DNA from: Ophiostoma sp. CBS 140.51
Taxonomy: Eukaryota; Ascomycota; Sordariomycetes; Ophiostomatales; Ophiostomataceae
DNA: 33,684 nt
Assembly: GCA_029298735.1 (NCBI GenBank)
Contig: JANSLP010000340.1
Location: 1-33,684 of the forward strand
Reading direction: 5' to 3'
The notes beneath the pieces are model-generated. The model made no database searches and had not been told where the DNA came from. It saw nothing but the letters and a program-made list of their open reading frames with translations. Both the position numbers and the translations under genes were made by a program. Every line of letters begins with the position of its first letter. Position 1 is the stretch's first letter. Of this stretch, positions 1 to 9,720 are shown piece by piece.

Positions 1-345
1 CTCTCCTCACCAGCAGCCACTCGCCGCCTTGCATGGATTATTACAACTTTTAAAGAGGGAGTTAATATTCATATAAATATATTAAGAAGTCACGTAAAAG
101 ACCACGAGACCTCACAAGTAAATATAATAAAAATAAGGGCTACGCTAAATCGGTATAATTAAAGTCTCTACACGGCGAATTTACGCGTATTTCGTACTCT
201 AGAGAAGACAACGCTTTTACTAACAGATCAATTATATCTTCGATACCACGAGGACATAGGATCACGGTGACGTTGCAGTTACTAGCAATACACAACTATT
301 CGAATACCTTTTCAGATCTATCTTGTCCCGAGTGTACCCACATTC
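1..345. other. AT-rich, TA-rich edge sequence, possible decayed repeat
   Basis: This stretch is much richer in A/T and in TA dinucleotides than the rest of the window, with runs such as aatatattaa, and it changes to GC-richer sequence near 345-400. On the minus strand one frame stays open for about 50 codons (roughly 290 down to 140) and then hits stops. Composition of this kind in filamentous ascomycetes often marks transposon remnants mutated by RIP. No terminal repeat, target-site duplication or recognisable transposase/polymerase motif is visible, so the origin is inferred from composition only. Confidence 0.35.
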
Positions 346-1245
346 TCCTCGTATTTAGCCCCTGAAGCGACATCGACCCCTAAACTTGCAGGCGTCGTCG
401 CGAAAACGATGGCAACTGGCCAGGCCAAGGCGACCCCTGGCGTGGGCCTAGACTGGGCCTTTCCACGCCGCCAACGCCGCCAGCCAAGAGAGGAAGGAAC
501 CACCCTTCCCATCCCAGCGGGCGTGTCCAAAGACATCCCGCGCCATGCATTAATTGCGCTCCGCTGGAATTGATTGGGGGCCTCCTAAACGCGCCGTTCT
601 TTCTTGGAAAGTGCTTGAATTGCTTGTGACAGTGCTGCAGACTTGTCTCCTGTTGTCTGTCGGTCGTTACTGCCGCCATTACGCACTAACACGCACACGC
701 GGCAGGGGCAATCGGTCGCTGTTGCTTGTATTTCTCCATTAATTTACAGACTTTCTACATACGCCTGAAATTACGAAATCCTGATTTTTCTGTTGAACTC
801 CTTTTGCCCTCAACGACGACGCGCCTCGACTCTTGTCGAATTGCTCGATCATACCCGCCCATCACGCCTATCAACCTACGAATACGACATCGACACTCCT
901 TTGCCCGTTGCGGCTCCAATGGTGCATAGCAGGGCCTCTCTTGCTCCCGACAGCACGCGTCTGGCGTTTGCTCTCCTATCAAGATCTGCCTAGGGATAGC
1001 TCTCAACCCTTTTTGGTGTTTGACGACATCCGCTCTCACTTCCCCTTCTCCTCGTTCTCTCATTGCGCACACGGGCCCATTTTACGATCGTACGCCAAGC
1101 AGCTACAGTGCTTGGTGCCTCCTGCCCGTCCTCACGACACTCTCTTTACTTGTTTCTTCTATCGATACGGCTCCTACGACCACCCCTCCTCCTTTCTTTC
1201 TTTTTTGTCTTCTCTTTCCTCCTTTCCCTCCCACCGATCGACACC
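346..1245. other. Upstream region and leader of the GT90 gene
   Basis: No convincing gene here. The last 250 bases are strongly pyrimidine-rich on the plus strand (for example 1185-1240), typical of a fungal 5' leader. A short upstream ORF starts at ATG 919 and ends at 993 (24 residues); if it lies in the transcript it would precede the main start. The reading frame of the downstream gene is open further upstream, but no in-frame ATG occurs before 1246. Confidence 0.5.
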
Positions 1246-3223
1246 ATGCGGTCACGACAGTTTACGATCCTCGGCGTCGTCGCCTTTCTCATCATCTGCT
1301 TCTACTCGTTCTCGCATATCGAGCGAACACCATATCTTGGCCCATTAACCGATGGCGACACCTCAGATCCGGCCGCACCTGCGAGCCCAGAAACACCTGC
1401 CACATCACCTGTGACGCCCGAGAAGAGCCTGCCGCGCCCGCCCGAGGTCGAATCAGGTCACCAGGTGCCCGCCTCCATCCCCGACATCCTGCCGCCCTCG
1501 TCCAAGCCGAAGAAGGCGTCTCGCACGTCACACCCCATGTGGTCGCTCATTAGCGGCGCCGAGAGCGGCCTCGAGAAGACGAAGGCTCGGCAGTCCAAGA
1601 CGCTTAAGGAGGCTGTCGCCGAGTACCGCAAGCGCTACGGCATTGCACCGCCGCCACACTTTGACAAGTGGTTTGCATTTGCCAAAGAGAACGACGTGGT
1701 GCTGGTGGACGAGTTCGACACGGTCCACGACCTGCTGATGCCCTTCTGGGGTCTCAAGCCGGCAACCATTCGTGCGCGCGCCAAGGAGGCCCTGGGCTTT
1801 GGCAACGGTCTCCTGGGTCTGTCTATCCGCGACGGCAACATCTCGCACATGGAGGGCGGCGGCGACTGGCAGCGCGATGCCACCAAGGGCATGCTGCGTC
1901 AGTTTATCCAGTACCTGCCCAACATGGACCTGTGCTTCAACGTGCACGACGAGCCGCGCGTGGTGGTGCCGCACGAAGATATGGTACGTCTGATTGCTAC
2001 AGCTAAGGACAAGACTATGGCCAAGGCGCGCGCCAACGCTGACAGCCCGGGCACGCTGCGCAACAAGTTCACGGCCAAGGTCAAGGGCCTGAGCAGCGGC
2101 AGCCGTTTCGAGGAGGCGGCCCTGACGCGCTTCAACGTCTTTGCGCACCAGCCGACGTGGACGCACTCGCGCATGTCGTGCCCGCCCGACAGCCCTGCAC
2201 GGGCGCTCGAGGAGGAGGAACGCCGCGATGACGTGGCGCAGTACGGCCTGGGCGAGCTGGGCTTTGTGTACAACACGACAGCACTGTCGGACATTTGCTA
2301 CACACCGTCGCTGAGCGAGACGTTTGGCTTTTTTGATAGGCCCAACGCCTACAACATCGTGCACGACTTGTTCCCCATTTTCTCGCAGTCCAAGGTGTCC
2401 TCGTACGCCGACATCCTGTACCCCTCGCCGTGGTACTGGTACGAGAAGGTCTCCTACGACGAGTCGCGCGACAAGCCGTGGGCCGACAAGATTGACCAGC
2501 TGTACTGGCGCGGTTCGACAACGGGTGGCTTCAGCCGTGACGGCGGTTGGCGCCGGCAGCACCGCCAGCGCTTCGTGCAGAAGATCAATGCCGCCGACCA
2601 GGCCAAGATTTTAAAGAATGAGAATGCCGATAACGAGGGCGGCGAGCAGGACTGGCAGGTCAAGGAGGTGGCGCGCGCCGACTTCAAGGACCTGTTCAAC
2701 GTCTACTTCTCGCATATTGGCCAGTGCGACGAGGGCGACTGCGAGGCCCAAAAGGAGTTCTTCACGATTCAGGACCGTGCCGACCAGCAGGATGCCTGGC
2801 AGTACAAGTACCTGGTGGACCTGGACGGCAACGCTTTCTCGGGCCGCTTCTACGCCTTCCTCCGGAGCAAGAGTCTCATCTACAAACAGGCCATCTTCCG
2901 CGAGTGGCACTACGAGTGGATCAAGCCGTGGGCGCACTACATCCCGCTGAGCCTGCGCGGCGACGACTGGCTGGAGACGGTGCGCTTCTTTGGCGATGGC
3001 GCACTAGGCAAGAACGAGGCAGAGCGGCTGGCTATCCAGAGCCGCGAGTGGGCTAACAAGGTTGTGCGCAACGTCGACCTCGAGGCGTGGTTCTTCCGCT
3101 TGTTGTTAGAGTGAGTACCGGACCCTTTTCTACTTGATTTTTTATTTTTTTATTTTCTGCTAACCTTTCAGATACGGCCGTGTCATTGACGATGATCGTG
3201 AGACCATCGGATTTACCGCGTAA
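1246..3223 (+). CDS. GT90 / CAP10-type glycosyltransferase, type II membrane protein
   Basis: Predicted 638-residue protein encoded by two exons (1246-3110 and 3172-3223). The 61-nt intron has donor GTGAGT, branch-like CTAAC and acceptor TTTCAG; splicing replaces an early stop with the tail EYGRVIDDDRETIGFTA, which fits the family. Residues about 7-24 form one hydrophobic segment after a short basic N-terminus, so a Golgi/ER type II anchor is likely. A Pro-rich stem region follows (about 35-85). The catalytic half holds family-typical stretches: an LYWRGSTTGG block, a YKYLVDLDGNAFSGRF block, and an REWHYEWIKPW...HYIPL block near the C-terminus. Known members (Cryptococcus Cap10, xylosyl- and glucosyltransferases) add sugars to secreted glycans or proteins; the donor and acceptor used here cannot be read from sequence. 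The start was chosen at the first in-frame ATG, in a good context (caccatg). The gene converges on paf1. Confidence 0.9.
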
Positions 3224-3997
3224 GCGGTATCCTTCTTCTCGGGTTTTCATTTCTGTTGCTTTTTACTGGAGTTTATTGCCACGTTGTGGCCTATTTAATT
3301 TCATTTTGCATTTTTACATGGAGGGGCTTTTACGTGGAGAGGAGTCAAACAAAAGTTCGTGGCGGGCAAAGACAGACTGTTTGTTCGTCATCTTGTCTGC
3401 TATTGGTGGTTTGACTTGCTGTCTGCCTCTGTATTATAGAACCGCTGCTCTTTTACCAAGGGGCATTTCGGTTACTGGCGTTGCTGTTTTCTTTTTTCTC
3501 TTTTCCTGTTTCTGTTATTCACATCGAATTCAGAGGTCTCTTCTGTCTTGCGTTCTTGCTTGTATAATAGTTACTTAGAATGAACAGGGTACTGTTAATA
3601 GATTGCATTTACGATATCATTCACTGCATCACCGCCACATTGTATTCACTTCATGTGCTTCAGCTGGTTTAATTATTTCTTATAGAGATGCCAGTGCACC
3701 TCCCTCTCCGGTACTCCAATTCTAACTTTTTTGTACCTGGTTCGCAAGATAAAAAAGTATATGAAAGATGCGCCTCGCGGTCCTTCGTTTCCGGTTTGAC
3801 AAGTATGAAAGATAAAAAAACAAAACAGACATATAACCCGCTAACAATAAAAAGCAAAGGAGCAAAAAAAAGCAAAAGACAAAAGATGTGAAAAGACACA
3901 ACGCGGTAAGACAAGACAAGAAGATTGGAAGAACATTTTACAGCTGACACAGCTCAAGAACCTTGTCAGAACATCAGAGTCAGGGCCCTGCTGGCCA
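3224..3997. other. Intergenic region between convergent 3' ends
   Basis: Shared 3' flank of the GT90 gene (+) and paf1 (-). It is T-rich on the left and A-rich on the right (around 3800-3890), consistent with 3' UTRs and poly(A) sites of the two converging genes. A 132-codon open frame at 3180-3578 overlaps the GT90 second exon and has no protein-like features. I see no gene here. Confidence 0.6.
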
Positions 3998-5620
3998 CTA
4001 CTCGTCCTCCTCGCCCTCAGCATCGTCCTCTTCCTCCTCATCGTCCGAGCGATGACGACCGTTTGACCGGCCCCGGTTGGGACTGCTGCTGCCACGGCGA
4101 GCATTGCGGTCCTCATCGTCTTCGCCATCCTCGTCATCCGAGCCGTGACGCTGGCCGTTACTCTTCTTTGCTGGTGTGGCGGTCACAGCCTCTTCCTCCT
4201 CGCCCTCGGCATCCACCTCGGCGTCCTGGAAGTGCAGCGGGTCGGCACGAATGCGTGCAATGTGCTCCTTCATGTCCTCGGGCGGGTCGTGCACGGTGAC
4301 CATCAGACGGTCAATGGGTCGGTCAGCGCCGTCGTTATCGTCGTCGCCATCCAGACCGCCGCCGCCGCGTGCAATCTGCTTCTGCCGCTGACTCCGCACG
4401 ACAGTGCGCTGCATGACGGGGTAGTAGAGAGCGGCACGCGGGCCACCAGACACTTTGTCGCCCAGATCGGGTGCTGCCTGGACAGCATCTTCCGAGAACG
4501 CCAGCAGGATCTCTTCGGCGTACTTGGTGGCGTGGGTGTACTCCTTCTCCTCAATGGACTCGTAGGCGCGGACGCGGTTAAAGCTGAACTTGTCCTTGTC
4601 TTCGTCCTCTTCATCCTTGCCCTCGGGCTGGCCAAACATGCGGCGGAACTCCTCGCCGGTACCCGTCTTCTCGGGCAGATAGAACTCGTACTGCATGCGG
4701 TTCTGGGGCCGCGGGTTGCGGCGGGGGTCACGCTCGTACAGCTTGGTGGCGGCCTCGAGGCCCAGGCGCTCCTCCTCGGACATGTCGACGGGCTTAAAGA
4801 CACCAGACAGCAGACGCGAGTCGTAGACGCCACTGCCGGCCACGACCGGGTTGTTGCTGAACTTGATGGTGACATAGGCGCCACTGTCTGGGAACGCGCC
4901 GAGGTCGGGCAGCAGCGGGTAGGCAGAGGCAAGGCGCAGGTTCTTCTTGGTAGGATGGCGGACACGGCTGTAGCGGTCGCGGGAAGCAGTCTGGGCAGCC
5001 TGGAAGCTCTGTTCGATCTTGCGCTTGACATAGGCCGGGGTACCTGCGTCGGGTTCGGGTGACGAACGCTTCTCTGGACGGCGGGCCTTGTTGACACCTG
5101 TGCGGAAGGGGCTGCCGCCGGCGACGCCACCCTTGGAGGCAACAGAGGAGATGTATTCGGTACGGCGCAGGAAAGAAACGGCGGCTTCGTTGGTGTGAGG
5201 CTTGCCCAGAGACGAAAGCGGTTTGAGGAGGGCGCGGTCGTGGGGATGGACGGGGGGCGGGTTGGGGTCAGATTGGATGGCTGTGATGTTAGTGGTGGAC
5301 AATCTGACAATTAACAACAAAAACCACGAGAGGGTTGACATACAGGTCTCATCGCCGTCAAAGACGCCTGGCATGCCAATCAGGTCCAAGGGCATGCCCA
5401 GCTCGGCATCGGCCTCGATGTTGAGCGGCTGCTCGCGGGCCAGGCGTGAGGCAAACGCAGGTGAGGTGTAGAAGCCGCTGCCCAGACCGGTGTTGGGGAT
5501 CTCGAGCAGCTTGGGCGGGTTCGGTGGTGGCGGCAGCGCGTTGGAGTAGCGGATGCGCGCGATGAAGTCCTGATGGACGGTGCGTTCGCCGCCGCCGCCG
5601 CGCGACGCAGACGACGACAT
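3998..5620 (-). CDS. paf1: Paf1, subunit of the RNA polymerase II-associated PAF1 complex
   Basis: Predicted 519-residue nuclear protein. Two exons on the minus strand (5620-5344, 5280-3998) are separated by a 63-nt intron (5281-5343; donor GTATGT, CTAAC branch site, acceptor TCACAG). The N-terminal block with HQDFIARIRYSNALPPPP and PPKLLEIP is the conserved Paf1 signature; central blocks with TEYIS, a YVKRKIEQSF-like segment and MQYEFYLP also match the family. The C-terminal ~90 residues are Asp/Glu-rich with Ser/Arg patches, as in other Paf1 proteins. Paf1 is a scaffold of the Paf1-Ctr9-Leo1-Cdc73-Rtf1 complex, which travels with elongating polymerase II and promotes H2B ubiquitination and H3K4/K36 methylation. 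The intron is a multiple of three without a stop, so retention would keep the frame and insert a 21-residue hydrophobic segment after GDET. The ATG at 5618-5620 is the first one before the conserved N-terminus. Confidence 0.93.
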   Translation of the reverse strand: MSSSASRGGGGERTVHQDFIARIRYSNALPPPPNPPKLLEIPNTGLGSGFYTSPAFASRLAREQPLNIEADAELGMPLDLIGMPGVFDGDETCMSTLSWFLLLIVRLSTTNITAIQSDPNPPPVHPHDRALLKPLSSLGKPHTNEAAVSFLRRTEYISSVASKGGVAGGSPFRTGVNKARRPEKRSSPEPDAGTPAYVKRKIEQSFQAAQTASRDRYSRVRHPTKKNLRLASAYPLLPDLGAFPDSGAYVTIKFSNNPVVAGSGVYDSRLLSGVFKPVDMSEEERLGLEAATKLYERDPRRNPRPQNRMQYEFYLPEKTGTGEEFRRMFGQPEGKDEEDEDKDKFSFNRVRAYESIEEKEYTHATKYAEEILLAFSEDAVQAAPDLGDKVSGGPRAALYYPVMQRTVVRSQRQKQIARGGGGLDGDDDNDGADRPIDRLMVTVHDPPEDMKEHIARIRADPLHFQDAEVDAEGEEEEAVTATPAKKSNGQRHGSDDEDGEDDEDRNARRGSSSPNRGRSNGRHRSDDEEEEDDAEGEEDE

Positions 5621-6615
5621 GGCTGTGGATGAGGTGGTGCAACAATTGATATGTTGAGATTAATGACAGCTGGTTGCCGAGAGCGTGTTGGATTGTCGAT
5701 GCGAAGGACGTGGTGTCGTGGTGGCTGACCGTCGAGCTCGTTTGTCGAGGTCGTTTTATTTCGTAATGTATTTTCGTGATGTTGAAGCTTTGCTGTTCGT
5801 CGAGAAAGGGAGGAGCAATGGCCGTCGTGGGCGGGAAAGCGAAAATCCAAAAAGCGAATTAAATTTAATAAAAAATAAAATAGAAAAAAGGCCGCGCTGT
5901 GTATTGTGCCCGTTTTCGGTGGAGCCCACTGTTTAGGGCGGAGGCAAGCGCGACGGTCGTCAATAGGGGCCACTGGAGGTTAGCGCACCACAGCAAAGGC
6001 CTCGAACTGGCAAGAACGAGGACGAGCAAAAGAAGGCCAAAGAAATAAAGAAACAACACGCTGCCTCGTTCCCAAAGTCTCTTTGATCTCCTGGTTTCTT
6101 CTGAATAGAAACGTCACATTAATTCATATTTTGGTATGGTAAAACTGAAAAACGACCCACAACTAGACGATAGCTGTTTGGCTGGTGATCCCCGAAAAAA
6201 GAACCATTTCCCATAAAAAGATAGAATAAAAAGAATAAAAAAAGAACCTTTCTGCGCATTAAAATAACTCTATAGATTGGAAAAAAACAAACAACAGCGC
6301 AGAGAAAAGAGGTAGAAATTGAAACATTTCCCGATCCCAAGGCGTAACGTGTAAGGGAAAGAGGCGTCCGAGCTTCTCCTGCCCGAGCGTCCCATCGTTT
6401 TGGTACAGTGTCGCGGCTGTTCTGGCGAGACTAGTCTCGCAGACTTGCGTCGATTCTGAAGAGGTGGTGTATGGTGTCATATGAGCATAGCTGTATACAT
6501 GCTCGTAGGATAGTGTGCCCGTCCGTCACATGTCGATGTGTCCCAGCAGTCATATTTGCTGGAGGACAGTCGTCGAGACCGGAGGGTGTGTCGTGCTCAC
6601 TCCGTGCGGAGCAGT
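5621..6615. other. Intergenic region: paf1 upstream and rer1 3' flank
   Basis: paf1 and rer1 both lie on the minus strand, so this stretch holds the paf1 promoter/leader (right of 5620) and the rer1 3' UTR (left of 6616). An A-rich block at about 5856-5890 (T-rich on the paf1 strand) and another at about 6190-6300 are the main landmarks. ORFs of 62-105 codons here have low-complexity, non-conserved translations. No RNA gene is seen. Confidence 0.5.
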
Positions 6616-7505
6616 TTAGTTGTTGTTCTTGCCGCCGTAACGGGCCTTGCCGAAGGAGAAGGGTACGTAGCGGTACTTGATCATGTGCTGGATCTGTTTC
6701 CGCACTGGAAGAAAGAGGTTGGGTTAGCATCGTAGGCACCAAAGGCATAAAACGGGCGCATGGGGGAGCACTTACTGGTCAGGACAAACAGAATGATCCA
6801 GTACATGACGAGAACGGGCCAGAAGACGGGAACGTCAAAGACGGCGAACCAGCTGCACACAAAGGAGATGCCAATGGCGCGCGTGGCCGAGTGCCAGAAC
6901 TTGAACTCGGGCAGACGGCGAATAAAGGGGCGGAACTCCTCGTCCTGCTTGGTCGGCAGGCTGCTAGCCGTGCCGTCCTCCATTTCGTTGTCGAGGGCCT
7001 CGTTAGACGGGTCGAACTTGGGCGTCAGGAATGCGAGGAACAGGTTCAGCAGGTAGATACCGAGGCCGTAGGCGACTGCAGAACTGGTTAGCATGTCGTT
7101 TTCAAGAGATCGATGCAGATGTCCATGATAACCACCGTGTTATGCACTCACCGATGTACCAGCCCTGCGCAAGGAGAATGCGCAGGAAGAAGAGGAACAG
7201 AAAGGCACCGGTGCCGATCCAGCGGTAGGTCACGTAGGGTGTTGACTGGTCGAGGAGGGCCTGGTATCTCTGGATAGGAAGACAAGTTAGCAGCTGTCTA
7301 GCTATTCAAGGTCTCGATGGTTCTCTGGAGCTATATCGCGCCCAGTCGCATTGCGGACAGTTGTCACGAGCCTGCGCGCATCAACTGAATATTCCCCGCC
7401 ATCTTCTCAGCCCCATCTCGTGACAGTTCAACGCACTCTTTGCAGCTTGGATGTTTGCGCAGAAACGGCCTCGAAAGGCGTCTGCTCGGGCTCGGCGGAG
7501 TTCAT
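6616..7505 (-). CDS. rer1: Rer1, retrieval receptor for ER membrane proteins
   Basis: Four exons on the minus strand: 7505-7437, 7269-7152, 7075-6776, 6704-6616. Introns are 167, 76 and 71 nt, with donors GTGCGT, GTGAGT and GTAAGT, acceptors ending in CAG, and CTAAC-like branch sites in at least introns 2 and 3. The joined product is 191 residues, the usual Rer1 length. It has two hydrophobic hairpins: the first spans TYRWIGTGAFLFLFFLRIL and the segment leading to NLFLAFLTPKFDP; the second covers the FWHSATRAIGIS to MYWIILFVLT region. The tail MIKYRYVPFSFGKARYGGK is nearly invariant in the family. Rer1 sits in the cis-Golgi and returns ER membrane proteins such as Sec12 and unassembled subunits in COPI vesicles. 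The first exon (MNSAEPEQTPFEAV) is the least conserved and its start is the least certain part. The gene is divergent from the enoyl-CoA hydratase gene. Confidence 0.93.
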
Positions 7506-8510
7506 GGCGGCGGTTTGGTGGAGGGTCCTCGGGGACACGCGAGATCAGGAACGAAAGATTTCGAGGGTAGCAAACGAAGGGATGTCAAGAAGGTCGAAGC
7601 AGCAGCTTGATGGCGCCAATAAAAGATCGTGCTGTCTTGATGTCGTTGTTTTTGTTCTCAAAAAAGATCGCGAGATTGGACGTCGTCGCCAAAAAGGTCG
7701 AAACAAAGTCGAAACGAGCGAGGGTGGAATTAAAAAGGGTAAGGTCAATAAAATACAACGAAGAGGAGGTCAGTGATTGCGGAATATTCGCGACAGAAAG
7801 AAAGGAGGGTGTTCTGTGTTTCTTCTTGTGGGTGTGGCTCTTTTGCTATCTTTTGCTCTCTCTTTTGCTGGGTTCTGGGGCGTACGCGGTCCCTCGCTGT
7901 GGAGCGGCAGCAATTTAAAATAGGAGCGAGCAAGCAGTCTGCAAAATGATCAATCTGGCCCGTTTCTAGCGCATGCACGCTGGCGGGACCAATCATGTGA
8001 TAGCTGTTGAGGAAACTAGGGAGGCGTGTGGAGGCCTTTTTGCAGGGTGGTGGCGACAGTGCTCTTTCGCTCCTTCCCACCTCCTGGAATTGGAATCCAC
8101 ACGCGCTGACTGTGGCGGCAGGCGCCTTGTGGCTGAATACCACAGCTTAGTCATTTAGGTCGGTCGGATCCGGGCAAGCTATGGGCACGAGCTGTTTGAC
8201 CTCACTGTTTGACCACAACGAAGGCGTTTTATGCGGCCCGCAGTGTTGTTTTAGACTTTTCTATTTTTGTTCTATTTTTTTCCTGGATGTCTCGTGGATG
8301 GACTAAAGATGAGATGGAATTGAGGGAAGCAAGCATGCCCTTTCTCTTTACTGCCACGCTATCCTCACGTTTCTCGATTGTGGGCAACAGGCACATCATT
8401 TGCATGCGATAATGACATGCCGGTATATTCGGTACAGTTGGCTAGCTCGTATTCTGATTGTATATGTTTTTATGAAAAGCTTCATATTGTGTGTTCAGTG
8501 TAGAACGTGT

Positions 8511-8534
8511 TGACGTCGGTGTCTTTCGACGTCA
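8511..8534. promoter_or_regulatory. Inverted pair of CRE-like (TGACGTC) sites
   Basis: TGACGTCG at 8511-8518 and its exact reverse complement CGACGTCA at 8527-8534 are separated by 8 bases. Each copy matches 7 of 8 bases of the TGACGTCA element bound by ATF/CREB-type bZIP factors. The pair lies about 235 bp upstream of the enoyl-CoA hydratase ATG and about 1 kb from rer1, so control of the hydratase is the likelier role. Function is inferred. Confidence 0.45.
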
Positions 8535-8600
8535 CAGGCTTAGTCATATGACCCGCTGAGAATCCGGGGCGCTTGGGCAGAGGGGCATAGTTATCCTGGC

Positions 8601-8606
8601 CCTCGG
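8601..8606 (+). promoter_or_regulatory. CCTCGG hexamer, candidate fatty-acid response (FarA/FarB) site
   Basis: CCTCGG is the core sequence recognised by FarA/FarB-type zinc-cluster activators of fatty-acid catabolism in Aspergillus and by Ctf1-type relatives. It sits about 160 bp upstream of a beta-oxidation enzyme start. A hexamer occurs often by chance in GC-rich DNA, so the support is mainly its position and the identity of the downstream gene. Confidence 0.3.
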
Positions 8607-8766
8607 TATATCGGCTTTGTGCGGCTTACAGCGCTAGAGCTCCCCGCTGAAGCTGCTGAAGGTCGTTCCTGCTTGTCTCGCCTGTCCAATGCTTTCAACT
8701 TCTGGTTCCTGAATTGGACCTTTTATCAGGCACACACAAAAAGCTTCAATCAGTCTCACATACAAA

Positions 8767-9720
8767 ATGAACGCCCTCAAGAGATTCCAGCCGATTGCGG
8801 CGGCCCAGTTCCGCGCTGCGCCGATGGCCTCGCGCTTCGCCGTCCGCAGCTTCTCCGCCTCGGCCCTCCGCTCCTACGAGTACATTGAGGTTTCTGAGCC
8901 TCGCCCGGGCGTTGGCCAGGGTGAGTACAGTCTTTCATGATGATATGCTTGTTTTAAGGCTCAATTTCGGCACCTCTAACTCCCTACAGTCACCCTGAAC
9001 CGCCCCAAGGCCCTCAACGCCCTGTGCACCCCCCTCATCGCCGAGCTCAACGAGGCCCTCGGCAAGTTCAACGACTCCGACAGCGTCCTCGCCATTGTCT
9101 TGACGGGCTCCCAGCGTGCTTTCGCTGCAGGCGCTGACATCAAGGAGATGGCTCCCCTGACCTTCTCCAAGGCTTACACTGGTGCTTTCATCGAGTCGTG
9201 GTCCGATATGACTACCCGCGTCAAGAAGCCCGTTATCGCTGCTGTTTCGGGCCACGCTCTAGGCGGTGGCTGCGAGCTTGCCCTCATGTGCGACACTCTC
9301 TACTGCACGGAGTCGGCCAACTTTGGCCAGCCCGAGATCAAGCTTGGCACCATCCCCGGTGCCGGCGGCAGCCAGCGTCTGACCCGCGCTATTGGCAAGG
9401 CTCGCGCCATGGAGCTGATCCTGACCGGCAAGTCATTTTCCGGCAAGGAGGCCGGCGAGTGGGGTGTGGCTGCCCGCGTGTTCGCCACGTACGAGGAGCT
9501 GATGGAAGCGACGCTCAAGACGGCCGAGACCATTGCCAGCTACTCCAAGGTGGCCGTACTGGGCTGCAAGGAGGTTATCAACAAAAGCCAGGACCTGCCG
9601 CTGCGCGACGGTGTCGAGTACGAGCGCCGTGTGTTCCACGGCATTTTTGGCAGCCAGGACCAGAAGATTGGCATGAAGGCCTTTGCCGAGAAGCAGAAGC
9701 CGACCTGGACACACGAGTAA
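8767..9720 (+). CDS. Enoyl-CoA hydratase, mitochondrial (crotonase family)
   Basis: Two exons (8767-8920 and 8990-9720) with a 69-nt intron (donor GTGAGT, acceptor CTACAG, CTAAC branch site) give 294 residues, the typical length of short-chain enoyl-CoA hydratase. The first ~36 residues are Arg/Ala/Ser-rich without acids (MNALKRFQPIAAAQFRAAP...), a probable mitochondrial presequence. The crotonase fold follows: AFAAGADIKEM provides an oxyanion-hole strand, and the two catalytic glutamates are at about E147 (GGGCELAL) and E167 (GQPEIKLG), close to the rat pair E144/E164. The enzyme adds water to 2-trans-enoyl-CoA in beta-oxidation and also acts in branched amino-acid breakdown. The C-terminus (TWTHE) lacks a peroxisomal SKL signal, supporting mitochondrial location. 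The start is the first ATG that gives the full presequence. Confidence 0.94.

Larger units (their letters stand above)
7506..8766. promoter_or_regulatory. Divergent promoter region, rer1 (-) / enoyl-CoA hydratase (+)
   Basis: 1.26 kb between two divergent start codons. It contains a CCAAT pentamer at 7989-7993, an inverted pair of CRE-like sites at 8511-8534, a 10-bp palindrome GTCATATGAC at 8543-8552, and a CCTCGG hexamer at 8601-8606. A 7-residue upstream ORF (8689-8712) lies shortly before the hydratase ATG. The ORFs in this stretch (up to 141 codons) have basic, low-complexity translations and I do not consider them genes. Confidence 0.5.

Noticed and set aside
1528..2562. 344-codon minus-strand ORF opposite the GT90 gene
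   Set aside because: Antisense shadow; GC-rich third positions keep it open, and the translation is low-quality.
3180..3578. 132-codon ORF with hydrophobic stretches after the GT90 gene
   Set aside because: It overlaps the GT90 second exon and lies in T-rich 3' flank; the hydrophobicity reflects base composition.
4145..5062. 305-codon plus-strand ORF opposite paf1
   Set aside because: It is the antisense shadow of the paf1 coding region; its Leu/Val-rich translation has no domain features and paf1 is well supported.
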